This document shows positions 43,529 to 58,473 of a stretch of DNA of 64,000 nt, piece by piece. Within the stretch, counting starts at the first letter, position 1, and each line of letters begins with the position of its first letter. The translations under genes and the position numbers were made by a program. The notes under the pieces are model-generated. The model worked only from the letters and a program-made list of their open reading frames with translations, did not search any database and had not been told where the DNA came from. Source of the DNA: Tyto alba (Eukaryota > Chordata > Aves > Strigiformes > Tytonidae); assembly GCF_018691265.1 (NCBI RefSeq), contig NW_024881282.1, positions 48,801,122-48,865,121 on the forward strand. The letters are read 5' to 3'.

Positions 43529-45439
43529 TAAATAAGTCCTGGTCTTCCAACCTTCTTTTCGCTTACAATGGAAGATGAAATTATTTTACTTAATAATGAT
43601 GATGTTTCATTCTTTCATGGTTTAAAAAATAAAGTGTATGTAGTAAATGACATATAATAAATTACATCAACAGCTTTGTTTTGTGTAGAAAACAAATGGA
43701 GTAGAGTTTCAGCACAGGTATTGAACATCAGCTCTGCTGTATAACTCACTATCTGTTCATTATCTGTTAATACTTTATGTTAAACAAATTGATTTAAACA
43801 CCTCAGGAATCTTCATACTTTGGCCAGTAAATTTTATTACTGGCTATATTTGAGGCTATTTGACTATAGTTTTGAATTCAAGGACTGGGACTTTTGACAG
43901 CAGGCTGGAGTTTTCTTGCTTGCCTAGGTGTCTCCAAAACAGGCACGTGAAGCTGATGTTGCAGTGATGTGTGAATGGTCAACAAAATTGGTTTGATGCA
44001 CTGCAGCTACAGGGGCTCATTGGTTAGCCATTGCGTATTTTAAGTTGGTGCCTTGATAGCAGAACAAATGAGCTGAGGGAATTAAAAAGGAGAAAATACT
44101 TGAAGAAAGCGAAAATTACATCTTGGTAAAGAATGTGCCATTCTGGACTGAAGCAAAGAATGTATTTTTGTTATTTTGGTTTATCACAACATAGCCAGAC
44201 AAATCTTAAAACTGATACAGGCATTTTGTGTTGTATGTGTGGCTTTTTTTAAGTGATGTTCATTGCTTTAAGGATGGAAGATGTTGTTTTTCTTTAAGCT
44301 GCAGGTTTATCTGCTTCTTGTTGCAGTTGCCACTTCCTTGATCTTCAAGTGAGAGGGGAGCTTTGATTTTTTTCAAAATGACTCCCCTGATGACTACATT
44401 TATCACATTTTGTAAAGAGCTACTTGTAGGTAGATACCGTCTTGCAGCTGTTTTCCACCTCAGTCCAGTAGCTGTGAGAGCTGCAAGTGTCTCCCAAAAC
44501 TATCTCCGGAGGCTCTCAGAGTTGGTTCTTAGCTATCTGTTTCCTCACTTCTTCAGCCCTGCTGCATTGCATTCAGTGTACTGCCTATTCTAATACTTCT
44601 GAATCAATGCCTTTTCCAATGCTTTTATAATAAAATTAACCATTCAGCTATGGTTTGAGGTACAATTATAGCTATAGGTACCTCTCTACTGTTAATACTA
44701 CCTTTAGTAGCTGTGTTCGCAGCTTTTCTTTGAGAGCATGATGACATGCATCACTTACTGAAATGGAAACCCAGCAAAATTTCAATGATCTTGTGTTCTC
44801 AACAATTTAAAGACATTTAAATTCAGTATTCGGTAGCAGAAAAGTACCCATTAGTCTCTAGAGAAGTGCAGATGTAGTTCACATTGGGTTTGTATTTCAT
44901 TACAGAAACCTACCTTGCACTGCGGTCCTGACAGATTCATGAGATGAAAGCGATCCTCTTTGAAATAATGCCTGCTTTTGTTCAAATATCAATAGCTAAC
45001 TTTCTAAAATAGCATGAGGAAAATTATTAAACTCCTGTTGTGTGCTGCTACTGTTTGTGTGCCCCTTGAAAATATAGATCAGGAGGTATGTATTAGTAAT
45101 TATAATGAACAAACTTGGCAAATCTTACTTTGTTTGTTTACTGGCAATGCAATTTTAAAATAACAAGGTAATTGTTACAGTTTCGTAATCATACTGTCAG
45201 TAAAATGCTGCCTCCAGAAACCCAAGCCTTGTCTCTGGGTGGGAAAGTCTTGGCAATAGTGAAGGCTAAAGGAAAATGTGTGACCTCAATTTTTCATTGC
45301 AGTTATACTGTACAGACAAGTACGGTGTGACAACTGTGTGCACTGCAGAAACGGGTGAAATGTGAGTCTGAGACATGGCAGGAGAACATTGGTGGTCCTA
45401 GTGCTTTCAAACTTCAGGTGGAGTTTTTATCCATATATA

Positions 45440-45505
45440 TAAATATGGCTGCAAATATTTTTTTGTGTGTCTATGTGTATGTATTTGCACACACACACAT
45501 ACACA
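45440..45505. repeat. AT, TG and CA dinucleotide microsatellite cluster
   Basis: Short runs of TA, TG and then ACACACACAC lie within about 65 bases. Confidence 0.7.
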
Positions 45506-46644
45506 TTTCTAAACAAATGCATATATTAGTGATCCTAATCTGTAATTGTGATAGTCAAGAAGATTTTTTTTTTTTATTCCCATTTGTCCTTGAAGATTTT
45601 AATGAAGAAGGCTGCATCCCGTATCTCATGACTTAATTCAGTGTTCTTGCTTTTACTTCTTTAATTCAGCTCCCAGCTATAAGTTCAAGTAGAGTTTTGT
45701 GGACCGTCTAAGTATCTTGCTTTATTAGGCTATGATAGATCTTGATATACATTATATTACTGTTTGCTAACAGTATTTTATTAATGCTCGGTGATAGAAG
45801 TAGTGCTGCGTTCTTTATAAATTTTATCTCCCTAAAAATGGGATAAACCTGAAGCAGTAATGTACCTAAAGAAATTTTTGTTTCTGTGAATGTCTCTCTT
45901 ATGGGTGACTTTCAGGACCTGCTACACTTTTTCCTGCACTTGGCATATTATAGTCTCTTTTGAGTGCAGGTTTGTTGCGGTCAGAAGGTTCTGAACTCAC
46001 TTCACAGCTTTTTCTCACTGAAGGTTTTGTATCTCTCTGTCTAAATAGGCCTCTTATTTTCACAGTCCTGTAGAGATTTAATTGTTTTCAGAATCTCTAT
46101 CCTTCAGTCTGACTTTGTTATAAATTGCTGGCTGGTTCAGAGTCTTAGGTGACGTGTTGGTAAGGCTTTTCTTTTTAAAAAACCAAAATCAACTAACCAA
46201 AACAAAACAAGGTAAATTTGCTTTTCACTTGGAAGTCCTGACAACTTAGGACATCTTTTCTCAAGAAAGCACTTACATTTACACTTGTTACACCAGGAAG
46301 TGTAACTCTGCCAAAGTATTTGGAGCTCAGGCACAGGTTGAAAGAGCAAGCAGAGGCTGAAGGAAGGACTGTTGTGACTGGGAGGGGGTTTGACTGATGA
46401 AAGGAAATCCTTCCACACTTGAGAGCTCTGCCTTTTGTGTGACGAATACTAAATCAAGGTGGAGATTGTTATACATTGTTTTGTGCAGTCACTACTGCAT
46501 TATGATATGCATTATGTCATTTAAAAAACAATTATTCCAAAGCAAACCAATATTTTATGGTATCCATTTTATGGAAAGCACCTATAAAAAGTAAACAAGG
46601 AGACAATTCTTTCTACAACTTTATTTCAAACATCATAATATTAT

Positions 46645-46708
46645 AAGTAATTATATTGCTTTTATATTTTTTAATAAAAATAATTATATAATTATATTGC
46701 TTTCATAG
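46645..46708. repeat. AT-rich short direct repeat
   Basis: The unit TAATTATATTGCTTT(T/C)ATA occurs twice about 48 bases apart, separated by A/T-only sequence. This is a small local duplication. Confidence 0.55.
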
Positions 46709-48302
46709 CGTGTCACAGAATGGCTCAAAACCCTATAAAATGGTCAAGTTCTTCTGGTAAATTATCTAGAACTGTGCTAGAACCCTACTGATTTTTATAT
46801 TGTAAAAACCTATGCATTCGTTATATTATTTTACAAGACATTTTAAGAAACTCATGTCTCCCAGGGATGCAGCTTTCCCTTCTTCAGCTGTTGGTAAGGA
46901 GATGTATTAAGTACAATCAGATTTGGCAGTCATTTTCATCAGGTTGTGTTGATAACACATACCATGATTTCTCATCTTTGAAGTGTTGCAACCTGTTCTA
47001 TTATTCACTTACCTATATTTTTTTTCATGTAGGTATTTTTTTAGAAGGAAGAAAAGGTCAGTTCAAGTGAAGTTTGTACATCTCTGCTTCTTGTGAGGAA
47101 TACTGAATAAAAAAGCACAAAACCATGAAAGCAGCATTTAAGTGGAAGATGCAAAACATCATAGTACAGTGAAATCTGTGAATGGTGTAGGGAGTGTTAC
47201 AATGAACTCATTTGGTCATGCTGGGAGGGAGGTGAAGAGGGCTCAGTGACTAAAGCGCTAGCAGGGAATTCTGGAGATCAAAGTTTATGTCTTTGGTAGG
47301 CTGTAACATCTGTGGTTCACCTTGTCTGCAAACTGGGAAGATACAAATGTTCTTTTACCTTAGAAAATAAAAAAATAACTTAAAAAAATTATGCATCACT
47401 CAAATAATGAAGTAAAAAAAGGGAAATTGTATTTTAGTTGGCAACTGTCAAATATAGTGCAAAGGAGAGCTTAGGTAATTTTTAAAGGAGGTTGGGGATT
47501 GTTTGCTGGTTTCTGTGCCTGAAAATGTAAGCATACATAATCACCTTCCCCCACCCCCCATCCCTTCCCATTCAGTAGATCTATGGTGGGAGTTAACTGT
47601 GACTGCATAGCCACTTGAATATATGCAGTAATGAATATGAGAGGAAATCCTCATAATATACTGATAACTTTGTTTGCAGAGCAGAGATGGAAGAGTGTAT
47701 TCAGAAAGGGAAGCACATAACCCACACCTCAACAGTATGGAAAAAGAAAATTTTGAATTCAGTAAGAAAACATTGCCTATTTTGTGAATTGATTGAAGCA
47801 GGGTCTATGTGGGAGAAGACTCTTTGGTCATGTTAGTAAAAATTATGTTGTAGTATATGAACACAAGGAGTTTGAATGAAGGAGGGGTTTGGAACAGATA
47901 CAGTCAAAGTTTTTCCTCCAAAACTTACTGTTAGCATTTCTGAAATAAAAGGTTTCCAGAATTTAATATACATGAAACAGTGTAGTTCTCTGTCTTTCCC
48001 ACAGATTGCTGAATGCAGAGACATTTGGCATTCGGCCTGTGCAGTTAAATTCTGGCACAGCAGAGTAGAAAGTCTTAAAATGAGAAATATTGGTCAGTCT
48101 TTACAGTTGCTTCTGATACCAATTCCATCTGCAGTATATTAGAAAGATTGTTAAATATTTTCAGTGATCTCATGTTGATTCTTGGTTGTGTTCTGTAGCT
48201 GCTTTTGAAGTGTAGATTGATGGTGAGCCTTGGCCACCAGATGTGGGGGGGAATGGTTGAGTTTGTGGGCTGCACTTCTAGGAGATACGTTTTATCAGAC
48301 TT

Positions 48303-48338
48303 AAAAAAAAAAAATAAAAAAAAAAAAAAAAAAAAAAA
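48303..48338 (+). repeat. A-rich homopolymer tract (A10 T A22 type)
   Basis: A nearly pure A tract interrupted by one T. The upstream 100 bases are not a recognised retro-copy. Confidence 0.75.
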
Positions 48339-51300
48339 GAAGGGGCAAGATCCCAAAGGAATGCCCAGTGGGAGCAATACTTACGGTAGCGCAGAATTTC
48401 GTATTTGCATTGGTTAGTGAAAGCTAGTTGCTATTCTTTGATGCTTCTTAATATGTTAATTAGTTGTGCCCAACTATATAGATGATCAGTATTGGCTAAG
48501 CACATGGCAGTGTTGTAATTGGGTTACTGTAAATTTTGGTAAGAGATTTTTCCAAAGGAATAGGTAATACCTGTTCCTTAATTCTGAAATAACACCTGTC
48601 TTTGTGTTCTGCTTCTTGTGTACAAGAACTCTAGCTGTGAGTTCTTCCTATGGAGATGAGTGAATTCGTCCTATATAGGTGAATGCATTTTGATGAGTAA
48701 GATGTTTGTCGGTTTGTTGTGAAACAAAGCCAAACATTTTGCTAACTAGATGAGAAACCCGAACTGTCCTGTAAGGTGGAAGCCATGAAGAGCAAGAGCA
48801 TTGCCATCAAAATCGCTGAAGTGTTTTGAAGATCTGCCTTTATAGATCCCTGCGGGCACCAACGACATTAATTTGATTTTTCACTCTTTCCCCACAAACA
48901 CCCCTTCCCCGTTCAGCATTACACTACTTTTACAAATCAGGGAAGCTATACGGAATTATTGCAGGAAATTCATTAATAGTTTAACTGCTATGTTTCTGTG
49001 CTGGAAAAAAAAAAAAAAAGTCTAGCTATATCTGGCCAGGATTTGAGCATGTACTTGAGACACGTGATGATGTTGGCTGAATTAATTCCAAAAGACAGCA
49101 GTTGACAAATGTTAAGTCTGCTGTGATCATGGACAAGCAAGTGATTTCTTCATTCATTTAATTGCTTTGGAACAAGATGCAGGGTAAACAAGTGAGCTCA
49201 GTTTCTTTTTCTACCTGAAATGATCATTGCCTATAGCCTTGAGAGGAGAAAGCTGCATTTTTGGGATTTCTTCTGAGGCTTTTGAGGTTTGAAAAATTCT
49301 TCTCTGGTGTGTTGCTAATAGCTGCATAAGGCAGGGCTGGATTTCAACATGATTCCTTACACAGAGTAATGTCTGATCTTGAAACAATATACAAGATTTT
49401 ACTTAGAATTGAATGCACATTCCCAAGCAATAAACCAACTGTAAAATATTTAGCAAGAGAAAAAGTATAGAATTACATCTTTATATGTCTGCCGCATAGG
49501 CTTTCTCTTCTGCACAAGCACTGTGCTGATGTTGTGCCATGGTTCTGTATTTGTCAAAGCTAGTTCTGAACCAGGAGTGGTGGACAGATCTTGTTTCACG
49601 TTCACCATGTAACTTTAAAAAACAAACCTTCCATTACAGGAGTTTAACTGAAAAAGATAGTTCCATGTATTCCTAGTGGTTATTGTAAATTGTTGGCATG
49701 GGTGACTAGTTTGGCTCTGAAAAAGCTATGAGCTGGTAGCCATGATAATGAGCTGCAGTACTTTTTAAGGTGAATTTGGCACTAGATGTTAAGATGGTCC
49801 TCCTTCACTGCTGTGATATTTATTAGAGTGAAAACCCTAATATCTTAAAATATTTTCAAGACTTACCAAACTAAATACCTTGCTTTTTGTAAAGATTGGA
49901 GTTCATAGCACTGTTCTTTCAAATGAAGGGCATTTGTGTTTAAGTGGAGGACACCGTGCTTCCTGTATTAGTCTGTCAATCTCTAAATCAGGAAGAGATT
50001 TCCTAGGATATGCAGGGAATCCTGGACAAACAGCATTGTCAATTGATAAGCTAAGTGTGCTAAAGGATTTGAGTGTTCCTATAAATACAAAACCAAACTG
50101 AAAAAAATACATTAAGACCTTGAGGAGTGGGGATATTAAAGGAAAAATCTAATCAGGAGTTGCTGAAGAAAAGTGATACATGACAATTAAATAAAAGGAA
50201 AGGTCGGGGAAGGGAACAGACCTGTTGGGGAGGGTTTTTTTGTTTGAAGACCACAAAGTACGTCAGGCTCAGGAAACTGGGGACTGGTGTCGCCTTGCCC
50301 TGAAATGAGGTTGTGTGGGCTATAGTTGCTTCTGGATTTGTTTTATTCTGCTGCCTAGGGAAGAAAAAAATACATGTTAACAGTTTTGTAGGGTGAAAAT
50401 ATTTACATTTATCACAATCCTAGGGAATTCTTCAACTGATTAGAATAAATTATTGGCAGGGGGAAGGGAAAGGAGAAGGACAGGGAGAAGTCTCAATGCC
50501 CATTCATACAGAGCTACAGTTTTCTTAGGCATAATTATACACTTTAATTTTGAAAAGCAATATATAAAATCTTTCAGTTTACCATGAATCTACCTGAAGC
50601 TGTATCCAAATGGCAAAAATTCAGTGTGCCTCTGTAAGCTTCAGAATGTGATCCTGTACGTGCATTTGCTTTTGCCTTTTCTAGAGAGTCAGTAGCTCAC
50701 AATCCTGACACTCTGCTTGTGTATAACCTCTCTATCAAAAGTAGTGCTTGTTCTGCACTATTTGCAGCTTTTTAGATAGGAGATTTTGAAGTTAAATGCC
50801 TGGAAATACATGACACATATGACATTGAGGTGTAACTTTGTTGGACAAAGCACGTAGAGTTAAGTATATACCCATATGTACCAATATTATGAATATTATA
50901 ATATGGTGATTTTCAAGAAAACTAAGCACTTTTTTTTTTTTCAGTTCATAGGAAAGTGAACAATAGGTCATGTTAAGGAGAAGAGGCTACTAAGATAAAT
51001 GTTTAATATTTGAAATTCAGGGAAACCACTAAGTAGCATAGAGAATTTATTTTTCTCTAATTCTAGCTCATTAGTTTTTTACAAAACAGCTTTGAATAAA
51101 ATTATCCTAAGGGATGCTATACTGTACATTCTGAACCGACATATTTAAATCTTTTTCTCCATCTTAAACCCTTTTTTAGGGCTGTTGAAAGAACACAACG
51201 GTAAGAAAGTATCCTAATAAGGTTTTGAGGAAAGTCAAATACTGGGTGATTCTTTTACTTTTTTAAACAGAGAGAACATTTTAAAGTTATCAGGAGGTTA

Positions 51301-54300
51301 AGAAAAATAGGTGAGCTGTAGTCCATTGTGAGGTACCCTTCTAAAAAAGTTACATTTATGTGGTATCAGCTAGTAGTGGTTTCTGCTCTTTTGGGAGAGA
51401 ACCACAGAATATAGTGTGAAGAATGGCTAATGTCTTTCTCTGCAGAGAAAAGGTGAAGACGACTATAAGCGATGGGGTGGAACTTTTAAAAGACAATGTC
51501 AATTTTTTCTGTATTTCCCGGCGAATGAATGAGAAGCTTAATAAACATGTTTCCTAAGCCCGTATTCCTTCCTCGATCTTATCTCGTGCTTTTCTTTGGT
51601 CAAAAAGTAATGTCTAGAAGAAACTCTTCAGCAATCCCCTCTTTTTAAAATTTTTCTCTGTACAATGGAAAGTACTAATTTTTCTGTCAGCTATTGTCTA
51701 GAATAAGGGAATGTGATGACCTCTGGAGTCCTAAGCTTGAGCTAATTCCTGATTTTTTAGCATCCTAAAAGCTATCCAAAGCTTTGTAGTAGAGTCATTT
51801 TATTAGATATTTTTTTGTTGTTATTTTTGTGGTAGATTTATATTATGGCAATAAAAACGTTTTTGTGATATTTAGTACTTATGATTTATAATGTATTTTT
51901 ATGCTCACAGCAGTGAAGAATAGATGGTTTGCTTCATCATTCACTTAACGTGCCTCTCTAATTCAGATATTGGTTAAAGAAGTCATGCTTGTAAGTAGTA
52001 CAGAACTAGAAATTCTTTGCCTGGCTATAGGAGTCTTACATTATTTTCAGGGAGAATTTCACAGCTGTTTCTGCTATGGATTAACACCATAAAAAAGTGG
52101 AATCACTGTCCTTGACTGTGTCATCAATTTTCTGTCTTTATAGATAGCACTGTTAATGCTATTAGCTAATGTTAGTTTGATATGAAGAATGAGAGAAATA
52201 TGAAAAATGAGCAGAACAAGTGACTTGAAATAGTATAAAATGCTGTGTTGCTTGACCTCTAGGATACATTTTTATTACTGTGTTTAGGAGACTTTGTATC
52301 TATTCAATTAAGATGAAGATTCATAAAGGCAGAGGAAGAGCAGTAAAAATTGAAAAGGAAGCTTTGGAGATTTTCAGTGTCCCTTTTCCTGAACTATAAA
52401 TGATGGAAATTAAAGTGTCAGACAGTCTTGATAAAGTGCTTTGTCTGTGTTCGTAATCAGACCACTTTATGAAAATTGGAATTATTTTGGATCAAACATA
52501 AAGAAATTGAACAACCAAACATGAAAATCAGTATGTGTGAATGATGATTTTATGACACGTTTCATCAGAGGTTGGCTTTGGAATGTCTTATTGATAATTG
52601 TGTAGAAAGGAAAACTGTACCTAGATATGCACAGTCAGAGAGATAGTTCTAGTTCTACACTAAATGTAGATCTTTCTTAACTTTTAAAAATTCAATTATA
52701 TGAATCATCATCATCCTTACTTCATAAATTTGTTAATTTTTGGAGCAAATTATTTTTCTTTGGTCTATTTCCTATTTTTCTAATTAATTTGTCTTTCCCC
52801 TTTATTTTTGTTCCCTTTATTTTTTCTTATCACTTGAGGATTTTCTACATTTAAGTAACCCATTGCTCCTCTGTAGAAAGGTTCATTCTGTAAAGTGAGG
52901 GTCTTTACAACTGTACAGCTAGTGGTACATCTCATGAGCTTAGATACCTGATCCTGCAAAACAGAATACATGGGAAGAGTCCATAACCTTTTTTTCTTTT
53001 TTTCCCTTTTAGTGGGTAATGTAAAAAAAAATAAATCTCTACAGATTCACAGCTCAGCACTGTTAAATTTAATGAACAATATTCTTCTCTTTTCAAACAC
53101 GGTTAGGCTTAAAAACTTAAAACTGCAGGGAGAACTGCCTCTACTTTTTTATCCTATCTGCAGATCCATTATATCACTATTACACAATCTTCTACACAAT
53201 TTCTGCTTGAAAAGTTCTCAAACATTGTGGTATATAATCTTTCATCTAGGTGGCCAGAAGATGCAATTCAGAGCCCCTAAAATTAGGTATCTGAGCTTCC
53301 CATCTTCTTTAATAGTTAGAGATATAGGCCTAGATGATTAAGAATAGCTGAGATGCATACATTTGGACAGCGTAAATCCCCTTTTGAGTGTTTTAAATAT
53401 AATTCTACTATATGTGTGACTGAAATAGGCATTTCTGCTCTCTATTTTGTTACGATACATTTGTTTTTACATAAGCTGTACTACTGAGAAATAAGCAATG
53501 TGAAAAGTGGAAGAAGAGTGAATTGTATTTGTGGCCTAAGAACAGAATTGGCACAGATTTACTAAATTGTTTGCTAAAGCTGGTTTACCTAAATCAGCAT
53601 AGGAAGCTTATATGGGCATGGTTCAATCAGGTTAAGATTGCCCAGTACTTGTTTAGCTTAGTTTGGCTTCAAAACCAATCTTCCCACACTTAAGAGAATG
53701 CACCAGGGGCTAGCTCTGACGTAAATAAATCAATTTGCAAAACAGTTTAGCTAAATTGGTGCAATTTCTGTGTGATTTCTGCATAGGCCACTTGTGGTAT
53801 CAAGGTGTTCAGACTCTCATGAGGTATTCTAGGAAACCACACCTAGAGCTATCAGTTTTACTCCTGAATGCTTGATATATCTGAAATATGCTTGCTTTCA
53901 GTATGCAATGCTTTCCTTAAAGTATTTGAGTGAAATCAGATCGAACTGAGACTCAGCTACTCAGTTACTTGATTCCAAGCCACTCACTGCCTGCGTTTAG
54001 TACTTTTCTGCTCCTACTCCTTGCCTTGGTCTCTTTCAGCTGTAAATCCCCTATAAGCACAGAAGTATGTGCATGTATGTATATTTGACTTGTGCACATT
54101 TCAGATCGCATGGCAGGAGCCCTGGGATCGATTAGGGGCTTCCCTAGTTGTTACTGAAATAGAGATAGTAATGAGTTCCCAATGCAATTCACTGTCAAGT
54201 TTGTGACCTCATGAAAGTCAATCACAGCTTTAGAAAGCCTGAAATTTATTTATTTTTTTTTTTTTTTTAGGAAGTCAGTAAAATCATCTTAATTCCATTC

Positions 54301-54544
54301 TAGCACGTCTTATTAATGTTAATGGGGAAGAACTGTGACAGCTGCCAGCATACCTTATTGCAATTTATAACACCACGTAACCACCAAGTGATGTTTTTTT
54401 CATTCTTTGCATTTCTGCTGAACTCCTTCCTTGTTTGTCATGCCCTTCAAACATGCAGCAGAACTGTTGCGTGCTCTTGGGACATGCTGTGACTGCATGA
54501 ACCCCGTTGAGGCAGACCTCTAAATCCGTTACTGCAACATTAGT

Positions 54545-54845
54545 GATTTCTATTCCCCGCCGGCACACACCAGCTTCTGACCTTCCAAGCTGAGGAGCAG
54601 AGTCTGAGGTGGCCGTGCCACACGGGAGGACTGAGGTGAGGCTGGGCTGTGTTCAGAACCAGCAGAGAAATTCTTGCAGTAAATAGCGGGCTTGTGTTTC
54701 TGCGGTGGGACGAGTGCAGAAGGATCAAAGGGTGAGGTCTGTTTGTCCTCTGCCATGTGAGGCGGTGAGTGGTGCTGAAGGAGCTGCCATGGAGAGCTGC
54801 ATGGATGGACCTGTGGAGGTCCATGCAGGTGCAGCCTTGTTTTTA
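54545..54845. other. GC-rich unique segment in intron 1
   Basis: About 300 bases richer in G+C than the flanks, with overlapping frames on both strands (68-94 codons) that show no known domain. It may be a decayed repeat or a conserved regulatory segment; sequence alone does not decide. Confidence 0.25.
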
Positions 54846-57344
54846 TCTTTCAGGCCTGTTTTTGGTGATAAAGAGGCACATCAGAGCATCAGCAACTTTA
54901 AAAGCTGTTTTTCCACATGAAACAATAGACAGCAATCACAATCAAAACAGAGGCCAGCACGTTTCTATTTTAAAAGTTATGCAAATGGTCTCTGTTCAAA
55001 GGGAAGGGAAAGCAGGGGCTCAGCAGGAAGCCTCGGACTAGGCTGCCGATGGCACACACCTGCTCAGCAGCGCTGAAGTGATGTTCAAGTGGAAAGCATT
55101 ATGTGCCTGTGCAGCATCACGGTACCTCTGGTTTTGCTTTATGAAGCTGGACAGATTCCATAACCATACATTCTAGATTTGCTCTTTTAATTTTAGATAG
55201 AATAAGAAACTATTGGGACTGAATTTTGCCTGTTGTCCTCTTCTTTGTTAAACATCTTTCGGTTGCTATACACCCCTATTAATTTTGAGGAAATGAATGC
55301 AGCCATCTGTGTTGGGTGGGGTAGGAGTTTATACAGGTGCAACTTTTGTATAATTTGCTGAGTCTGCGTCTGCCTGGAGAACAGAAACCCCAGACCTCAA
55401 GATCTTTTTGTCACGGTGCATAACAGACCCATGCTTTCTTGTATGGGAAATGCTTTCATACACAAGATGTAGCCTTTAAATGCAGAAATGAGAGTAAAAG
55501 GCATCTATTCAAATTGCACAGCTAGCACCCTGAATTAGGGGATGTTAAAATTCAGCATTTAGCAGTATCATCCTTATGTGTATATTTAAGATGCAAGACT
55601 GTAGTGCTGGGTGATGATGTTCATCTAGTCAATGAGGGCTGTTGCTACCTCCACAGTTTGTTCACCAAACTCCATCACATAGTATAGACGTGCTGGTAGG
55701 TAGCTAAATGAAGTCAGTATCTATAGATCAGGCAATCTCGTGTAATCAGAAGCAAGGATCCTAGTGTGGACTGTGAATTGCTTTCATTTGGGACCACTGT
55801 GTTTTCTTCTGTGCTAAGAGGGTTTCCCTTTCTTTGGATTGTATCTATGCTACCTCTGTGGGAAGTGAAAATATTCTTGTAACTTGGAAAGTCATTGAGG
55901 AGGATGTTATTTTTATAGGGTGTATTTGAAAGAAACAGATTCAGAAATGAAGGATAACATGGACATGCTGTAAAGATCACCGCATGCTAAGCTACCTTCT
56001 CAGCACTGCTGTGGGCATCACTGTGGTTAGTGTTCATCCAAGCTGACTCTTTGTTCAGGATGACTAATGTATGCGCTGGTCTGAATGGACCGTTTACTGC
56101 AATGTAATGTTCAGCAGTGGCAAAGAGGCTAGAGAACAAATACAGACTTTCTGTCAAAGTCCAAGAATTGCCCTCCAAATATTCCCAGAATAAACAAAGC
56201 AGTACAGAAAAACTGCTTCTGAAGAACAGCTGCCCATTGCTATTTTGTTTTTACAGGAGCTGGAAGCCGACTCCGTTTGCTGAACTGCAGTTAACAGCTT
56301 CACTCATTTCAGAGGAGACTGTCTTGTAGCGCACTAGAAAGAGACTGATTCTTTGACTAAATGTCATTGGAAATGTCATAAATAGGAAAAAAAATTTGCT
56401 TTAAATTTCAACGCCACAGGTCTTGCCGGTGGGGCTCTAATCTGGTCATGCAATGTGTGGCTGCTCAGTATCACTTCACTGTATTTTGTTTCATACTTGT
56501 ATTATAGTTTACATCAAATGAGAAAAGTTGTAAGAACCAAAACTTTTGCCATTTTACTGGCTGGTGGATGCTTATGCAGTACATTACCTTGTAGTGATGG
56601 ATTTCTTTAAGTTTATTCCTAAATGTAGCAGGATTTATTACATTTGCAAATATTTGTAACCACTGCAGGATCTGACTTATCAGAGAAATTCATAATTTTA
56701 CCTTTGAGGACATACGACCTTCCAGGGTTTGGGTGTTGCAGAGTTTAGATTTGATTCTGGATCCAAAGTAATGTTTTGTTTAGTCTGGAGCCAGGCAAAG
56801 TAAACAATAATGTGAAGAGTTGTGAACTTCTCATTTACCTCAGTGGGTGCTGAAGCCAGGTTCTGATCATATGATTGCCAACATCATTAACGCTTTAACT
56901 GATAGAGCACATTTTTAAAAAAATAATCTTATTTTTCTGGTTATTTATGTAATCTTATAAAAAAACACAGGAAGTCCATTAACTTGAAAACACTGTAGCT
57001 TAAGGACTAAGACTAAAACTAAACATTCATATAGCCTTATATCATAAAAAAGAGTGTTTTCATTAATTAGAATTGTGAAATTCTAACATTATGAATACAG
57101 TACTATAAAGCTTATATGACTTTTGTGTTGTAGTTGTAAGGTTTTTCCATTTTTCTGTAAAGATTAGTCGTATTCTTAGGCACAAAAGTTGTATGTTCAG
57201 CTGCAGCTGAATGGCTGTATAATTATTTCCAAATGATTCCCTTTCAACAATACCTGATGCAAACACAGAAAATAAATGGAAAATAAAAAATACCTGTTCA
57301 TATTAGCTTGGGTCCTAAACATTGCAGTACTCCTCCCTCATGAG

Positions 57345-57570
57345 CTTACCTGAACCTCAGCCTCTTGAGCTTTACCAGTGCAATTCTGCTCTCCTCCTCC
57401 TGGTGCACCCCCTCTGAGAGGCTCTCCAGTGGGGCCAGCAGCAAAGTCCTTCCACAGGGTGAGTCCGTGGCTGTCATCCAGGAACAGGAGTAGGTGATGC
57501 TGGAGCGTTTGTGTGAATCGGGCTCATTGCACCTTCCGTTTGCTGAATAAATTCCTGTTGAGGATTATCT
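57345..57570 (+). repeat. Possible LTR fragment
   Basis: CT-rich sequence (CTCTCCTCCTCCTGGTGCACC) leads to an AATAAA (57546-57551) followed by TTCCTGTTGAGG, a layout reminiscent of an LTR R/U5 junction. No terminal repeats, primer-binding site or coding remnants were found, so the call is weak. Confidence 0.25.
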
Positions 57571-58451
57571 TTTCATTGGTTGTCTTGGTCAAATTCTCAA
57601 GCGCCCCTAAACTGCTCTGAATTGATGAGTGGGAAAGGTGGAAAAACGGGGAAGATGACAATGGCTTATTGCAATCAAGTCTTCTAGGTGTGTGAGTGTA
57701 GCTTTTTCCTCATAACCTCTGTTCTTGGGGAAGAGTGAGTTTGTTTTTATTATGGAACAAAGATAGAAAGGGATGGATTAATGGAGACAGTCCAGATCAC
57801 CAGAGTAGTCAGAAATTTAGATATGATGGCCTATGGGAAAGAATAAAGGACCTAACGTTGTTTGTATTAGGGAACAGGACAATGTAGAAAGACATAGGGG
57901 ACGTCAGATAGACTGCTACAAACAAAAGAGTAGGCTTTTCCAGTGTCCATACCAAAGAGACAAAAATGTAATAGGATTAAATTGGAGGTGGAAAGATTCA
58001 GTATATATTTAGTTTAGTTTTAGTCAGTTCCATGCTTTTGTTTGACCAGAACAGATTTTGAGGAGATTGATCTGAATTCGTAAGCATGAAACATCAAGCT
58101 TTACTTTGCTCCTGTCTCCTTGCATCTTTCCAAATTCTATGGATTTGCAAACGCTCTTTAGGATTTGAAGTTCAGATTGTACTTCCATAGCTGGAGAGTT
58201 GTAGATTAACAAGCGATTGCCTTGGATGAGATCATCCATACTTTATTCCCATCCGTGCTTGTGTTATTCTTAATTTCATTACTACTTTGTAAGAGTTTTT
58301 AAAAGTGGTAGGAATTGTTAATGTTTAGGAGGTTATATATTTCTAGTCACAGAAATTTGAGAAATGTGTATCTGCCAGTGGATTGTGAACACAGACTGGT
58401 AGAACAAGAGAGTGGTCTCAGATTATAGGTTAAGATTTTGTGTAGTCCTGA

Positions 58452-58473
58452 TTTTTTTTTTTTTTTTTTTTTT
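58452..58473 (+). repeat. T22 homopolymer followed by GCAG
   Basis: A strong acceptor-like arrangement (T22-GCAG), but the downstream sequence has no recognisable coding exon. Confidence 0.6.

Noticed and set aside
54771..54779. Reverse RE1/NRSE half-site GGTGCTGAA (another at 56846-56854)
   Set aside because: Only one half matches well at each place; the other half is poor, so a REST site is not supported.
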